Assembly (NCBI GenBank): GCA_026874595.1
Contig: CM049316.1
Coordinates: 40,749,695 to 40,813,694, forward strand
Source: Sipunculus nudus
Taxonomy: Eukaryota; Annelida; Sipuncula; Golfingiida; Sipunculidae
Direction: 5' to 3'
DNA length: 64,000 bases
Shown: piece after piece, positions 59,958 through 64,000 of the stretch
Layout: each line of letters begins with the position of its first letter
Numbering within the stretch: position 1 is the stretch's first letter
The notes under the pieces: model-generated
Told to the model about the DNA's origin: nothing
What the model saw: only the letters and a program-made list of their open reading frames with translations
Database searches by the model: none
Made by a program: the position numbers and the translations under genes

Positions 59958-60301
59958 CACAGTTGAAGTGACTCCATGCTCACCTCTGAACCTTGACACA
60001 GTTTTTGTATGTATAGATAACGGTAAACTTATACGTTAATTTATGCATATCATTCACGTGATCAGAGATCACATGACATCAAGTGACTTCGTGCTCATCA
60101 CTGAACTGAACACTATTATAAGTGCATAGTTTACGGTAACCTTACGTTAATTTGTGCATATCATTCACGTGTTCAGAGATCACATGACTTCAAGAGACTC
60201 CGTGCTTATTCTGACCCGAACACCGTTTATGACTGTATAGTTTGTGGTGAACTTGCATTAATTTATTCATATCATTCACGTGAGCAGGGGTCACATGACA
60301 G
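59958..60301. repeat. 111-bp tandem repeat with CACGTG, three copies
   Basis: CATATCATTCACGTG recurs at 60047, 60158 and 60269 (spacing 111 bp). Each is followed by a TCAGAGATCACATGAC-type segment that can fold back (TGATCAGAGATCA), and preceded by TGTATAGTTTACGGTAAACTTA-like wording. Identity is roughly 75-80% between copies. Confidence 0.88.
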
Positions 60302-60849
60302 GTGTGTTTACATATTTGACACACTGAGAATTGACAAATACAATAAGCGATACCGATTGCCAAGGGACATGGCTGGAATAGCAAAATATAAAAAAAAACT
60401 TCGTTTTAAGCTATTTCATTCAAATTGGTACACTGTCAGGATGTAGGTCTTTTCGGACGACATCCGACAGCCAAACTGATCAGAGCATATTTATCGGCAA
60501 CCAGTTTATGCGGTATGATTTTAAACATTTTCGCATCCATCACAGATGTCACTTTTATCTCAAAAACCCCGGTGTAAAGATATTGTGATTATGACCTGTC
60601 AACCAAGGACCCTTCGTGCCGGCCAGTTCAAACATCAATGGCCAGGTTTTTTTAAGATTATATTTAATACATGTGGATAGTCTTGTGAACATATGTTTGA
60701 ATTCTGTTAGAAAAAAACAGGGTTTCTCTAAAAAAAATAGCAAGATTATACAGGTCATTCGGAGGAAAGACAAATTCCATAGACAAATACATACACAGCC
60801 TATGCTTCTGAATATGGTCAAAAAAGGACAGAACGGTAAAGAGAATGAT

Positions 60850-60955
60850 TCGGCACAAAGGACCGGTAAACACCTGGCCTTGGTCACGCCAGGTAAAAAA
60901 AGTGAAAGGAAGCGAGTGTTACCGTCGTGTCGCGTAGTCCAAAACAAAAACCTCC

Positions 60956-61014
<59 letters not shown>
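60850..61014 (+). mobile_element. 5'-truncated SINE ending in (TA)n
   Basis: CACCTGGCCTTGGTCACGCC, 'ggaagcgagtgttac' and CGTCGTGTCGCGTAGTCC AAAAC match the 3' block of the SINE at 32905-33140 (CGTCGTGTCACGAAGTCC AAAAC). It runs directly into a perfect TA microsatellite (60959-61014), so the tail of this family is probably TA-based and has expanded here. Confidence 0.5.
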
Positions 61015-61016
<2 letters not shown>

Positions 61017-61019
61017 ATA

Positions 61020-62640
61020 AACTTGTCTTAGCGTGCATTTACCATGGCTCACATACTACGTTATATCGCTATTGAAGTGTCTTCTACAATGTCTCCACGT
61101 TATCCAGTAACTTAATTTGAGAACCTTTGATCTTTATGTGAATGAATCTGAACATCAACTTAAGGTCGTTACTAAATCACTCGCAGGAGTGATCAAATAG
61201 AAACAACTCTACCAGCGCATGGTTTAAAAGGGACAAAAATTGGTGGAAACATAACTCGTGGATTGTGAGCTTGTTTTTAATCTGTTAAATATTGAAGGTT
61301 TACCAGTAGAGACAGCATATTTGCCGTTCCGGAAAGACACCAAAATATGTAACAGTTTTTATAATAGTGATTACCAACAAGTTTAATCCATTTTCAATGA
61401 AATCTTTAGGAGTAATTTTTTTCATAATCAACACATATAAATAAATCGATAATAATAATAATAATAATAATAATAATCTTGAGCGCATTCGCAAAGAAAG
61501 TAAAAATGGAAACAAAAACTTATCCGAGGAAAATATTCGCACCAATAACGTAATTATAATTCTTTATGACGTGGCCTAAGTCATATCTGTTTATCGAGGA
61601 ACCTGGAATACCTGAAGCGGCTTAACAGGATAATCAACCGGAGCAAGATGAAGCTGCTTATATGATCCAAGGAGGGCTATTACCCTTGCTGACCCTTAAC
61701 AAAAAAAAACAGAACTCTTTCATAAAGGCGATCGCGCCTTTTCCAGACTTAAGTTCCAAGCGCTTTTCTTCACCAGAAGATGTTGCCTTCTGGTAGCTCC
61801 TGGCTGTTTTGTTAATTAACATGATAAATAAGTGCGGGATTCGATACTGGCTTTTCTGTGTGAGTAATAATTACAGAGACAGAGCCTGGAACAAAATGAA
61901 CGTTGAAAAGGACCCAGGTTTTGCTGTTCTCCTTTTAAAACTTTGGCAGTTTTCAGCCCGTTGACGACACCAACACGACAGATTAACCACGCCACTTTAC
62001 CCGGAAAATAGAACCCTTTGAAATATTAAGCTCAGCTTAAAAGTCAGCTATATTTGTGTGAACTGGAATAAAGATTAACACAAATAATATTGAACCACCA
62101 GGGTTTAACTTACAAACCTTTGGCTACACTTAATTCAGGAAAGTTAACTTATTGTCACAAAGTTTAGGGATCCGATGTTTAAATTTCCTGCCGGTGTTCT
62201 GTTTGTGTGATCCGTTGGCAGAAAACCCACCATTTCTACCTGGACAGTAATCCATTCAATGTTTTCGCTGAACATCAATGGAATCTGCCTCATCTGGATC
62301 TGAAAGTTCCAACGAGTAAAATAAAAAAGTTCATCAATCAACATTTCTTTGAGGAAAATGTCTGCTATCTCCATCACTTATTGTTATTTGGCTACAGGTC
62401 TTTGCCCTCTTAACGAGGGTCTGTCAACTAGTATTTCTCTTTGTCCAATTTATTCCGGATTCTACACTGGTCTTTCTCATTTCCTCCTTTCAGGATGTCT
62501 AATTTCCACTTGCCTTTAGTCATACAGTCCGGCTCACCCATCTTCATACGACTTAAGTAAGCACATACATTCTCATATACTTTCTTAATATGTCTCATAT
62601 AACACTGGCTATGTGACTCATATCTCCATCACGTATAATA
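61020..62640. other. Unassigned DNA with (AAT)n
   Basis: A perfect AAT run lies at 61449-61477. The remainder shows no coding frame above 81 codons and no repeat. Confidence 0.5.
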
Positions 62641-64000
62641 ACTCTCTTTTAATCCTTTTTATCTTTCCCCTGACTCCCATATCCCACAACAATCAGAACT
62701 TCCTATTAACCTATGTTGGGAATCTCCTATCCCACATCCAGGACTTCCTTTTTTATTTTTCCCCTGACTCCCCTATCCCACAACAACCAGGACTTCCTTT
62801 TTATCTTTCCCCTGACTCCCCTATCCCACAACAACCAGGACTTCCTTTTTATCTTTCCTCTGACTCCCCTATCCCACAACAACCAGGACTGCCTTTTTAT
62901 CTTTCCCCTGACTCCCATATCCCACAACAATCAGAACTTCCTATTAACCTATGTTGGGAATCTCCTATCCCACATCCAGGACTTCCTTTTTTATTTTTCC
63001 CCTGACTCCCCTATCCCACAACAACCAGGACTTCCTTTTTATCTTTCCCCTGACTCCCCTATCCCACAACAACCAGGACTTCCTTTTTATCTTTTCCCTG
63101 ACTCCCCTATCCCACAACAACCAGGACTTCCTTTTTATCTTTCCCCTGACTCCCATATCCCACAACAACCAGAACTTCCTATTAACCTATGTTGGGAATC
63201 TCCTATCCCACATCCAGGACTTCCTTTTTTATTTTTCCCCTGACTCCCCTATCCCACAACAACCAGGACTTCCTTTTTATCTTTCCCCTGACTCCCCTAT
63301 CCCACAACAACCAGGACTTCCTTTTTATCTTTCCTCTGACTCCCCTATCCCACAACAACCAGGACTGCCTTTTTATCTTTCCCCTGACTCCCATATCCCA
63401 CAACAATCAGAACTTCCTATTAACCTATGTTGGGAATCTCCTATCCCACATCCAGGACTTCCTTTTTTATTTTTCCCCTGACTCCCCTATCCCACAACAA
63501 CCAGGACTTCCTTTTTATCTTTCCCCTGACTCCCCTATCCCACAACAACCAGGACTTCCTTTTTATCTTTTCCCTGACTCCCCTATCCCACAACAACCAG
63601 GACTTCCTTTTTATCTTTCCCCTGAATCTCCTATCACACAACAACCAGGACTTCCTTTTTATATTTCCCCTGACTCCCCTATCCAATAACAACCAGGACT
63701 TCCTTTTTATCTTTCCCCTGACTCTCCTGCCACACAACAACCAGGACTTCCTTTTTATCTTTCCCCTGACTCTCCTGTCACACAACAATCAGGACTTCCT
63801 TTTTTTTTTTCCCCTGACTCCCCTATCCCACAACAACCAGGACTTCCTTTTTATCTTTCCCCTGACTCCCCTATCCCACAACAACCAGGACTTCCTTTTT
63901 ATCTTTCCCCTGACTCCCATATCCCACAACAACCAGGACTTCCTATTAACCTATGTTGGGAATCTCCTATCCCACATCCAGGACTTCCTTTTTTATTTTT
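62640..64000. repeat. 48-bp satellite with 238-bp higher-order repeat
   Basis: The monomer is CCCCTGACTCCCCTATCCCA, CAACAACCAGGACTTCC and TTTTTATCTTT (48 bp). A marker variant with CCTATGTTGGGAATCTCC occurs at 62713, 62951, 63189, 63427 and 63953, giving a 238-bp higher-order unit of five monomers; the last gap is 526 bp, i.e. 238 plus six extra monomers. The array is cut by the window end. 48 bp keeps reading frame (16-residue cycle LSPDSPIPQQPGLPFY) but 238 does not, which explains staggered plus-strand frames of 130-176 codons and the minus-strand frames. It could in principle be an exon of a repetitive protein, but no non-repeat coding flank exists. Confidence 0.96.

Overview
This window looks like intergenic or intronic DNA from a repeat-rich animal genome. 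It is AT-rich and full of microsatellites, minisatellites, tRNA-derived SINEs and short non-autonomous DNA transposons. No rRNA, operon-like gene order, Shine-Dalgarno spacing or long open frame is visible. Several dispersed repeats feel like those of marine molluscs, bivalves in particular: elements ending in runs of GGACGGACAGACGG, 'AAGGTCA'-rich units, and a 'TTACCTCCGCC...GGAGGTCTGCGCTC' element. That placement is an impression from memory and is not proven by the sequence.

I find no protein-coding gene that I can defend. The longest open frame outside simple or tandem repeats is 165 codons (21990-22487) and matches nothing I recognise. Most of the other longer frames come from tandem arrays with few or no stops: 37-bp units at 18.6-19.5 kb and 22.7-23.3 kb, 26-bp units at 33.9-34.8 kb, and 48-bp units at 62.6-64.0 kb.

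Layout. 0-5.3 kb: unassigned DNA with a 26-bp minisatellite at 1.68-2.60 kb. 5.4-9.1 kb: two mid-length tandem families; the second (about 325 bp, four copies) carries a CTCF-like core motif once per unit. 10.6-19.6 kb: GT-rich and 37-bp arrays, TA/CT microsatellites and two foldback sequences. 22.7-27.4 kb: a 37-bp array, then a diverged 1.3-kb tandem segmental duplication holding a 32-bp hairpin-forming repeat. 27.8-30.3 kb: a possible solo LTR, a four-copy about 370-bp tandem family with growing poly-G tracts, and one end of an hAT-like MITE. 32.9-40.5 kb: a SINE, a 26-bp satellite, an hAT-like MITE, a metazoan dispersed repeat, a TA-flanked MITE and a 30-bp degenerate array. 45.2-47.6 kb: a 1.2-kb TTAA-flanked inverted-repeat element and a 421-bp hAT-like MITE with a perfect 8-bp target-site duplication. 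48.5-51.9 kb: CT-rich DNA, a tiny reverse-transcriptase-like relic, a 65-bp CACGTG array, an inverted pair and a minus-strand SINE. 53.9-61.0 kb: AAGGTCA-type repeats, a possible MITE, GA-rich DNA, a foldback, a 111-bp CACGTG array and a truncated SINE ending in (TA)n. 62.64-64.0 kb: a 48-bp satellite with 238-bp and 476-bp higher-order periods that runs off the window end.

Several repeat-free stretches rich in TAATTA/TAAT cores (about 11.5, 42.9, 50.6 and 55.9 kb) are the best candidates for conserved cis-regulatory DNA. That can only be tested by comparison with related species.
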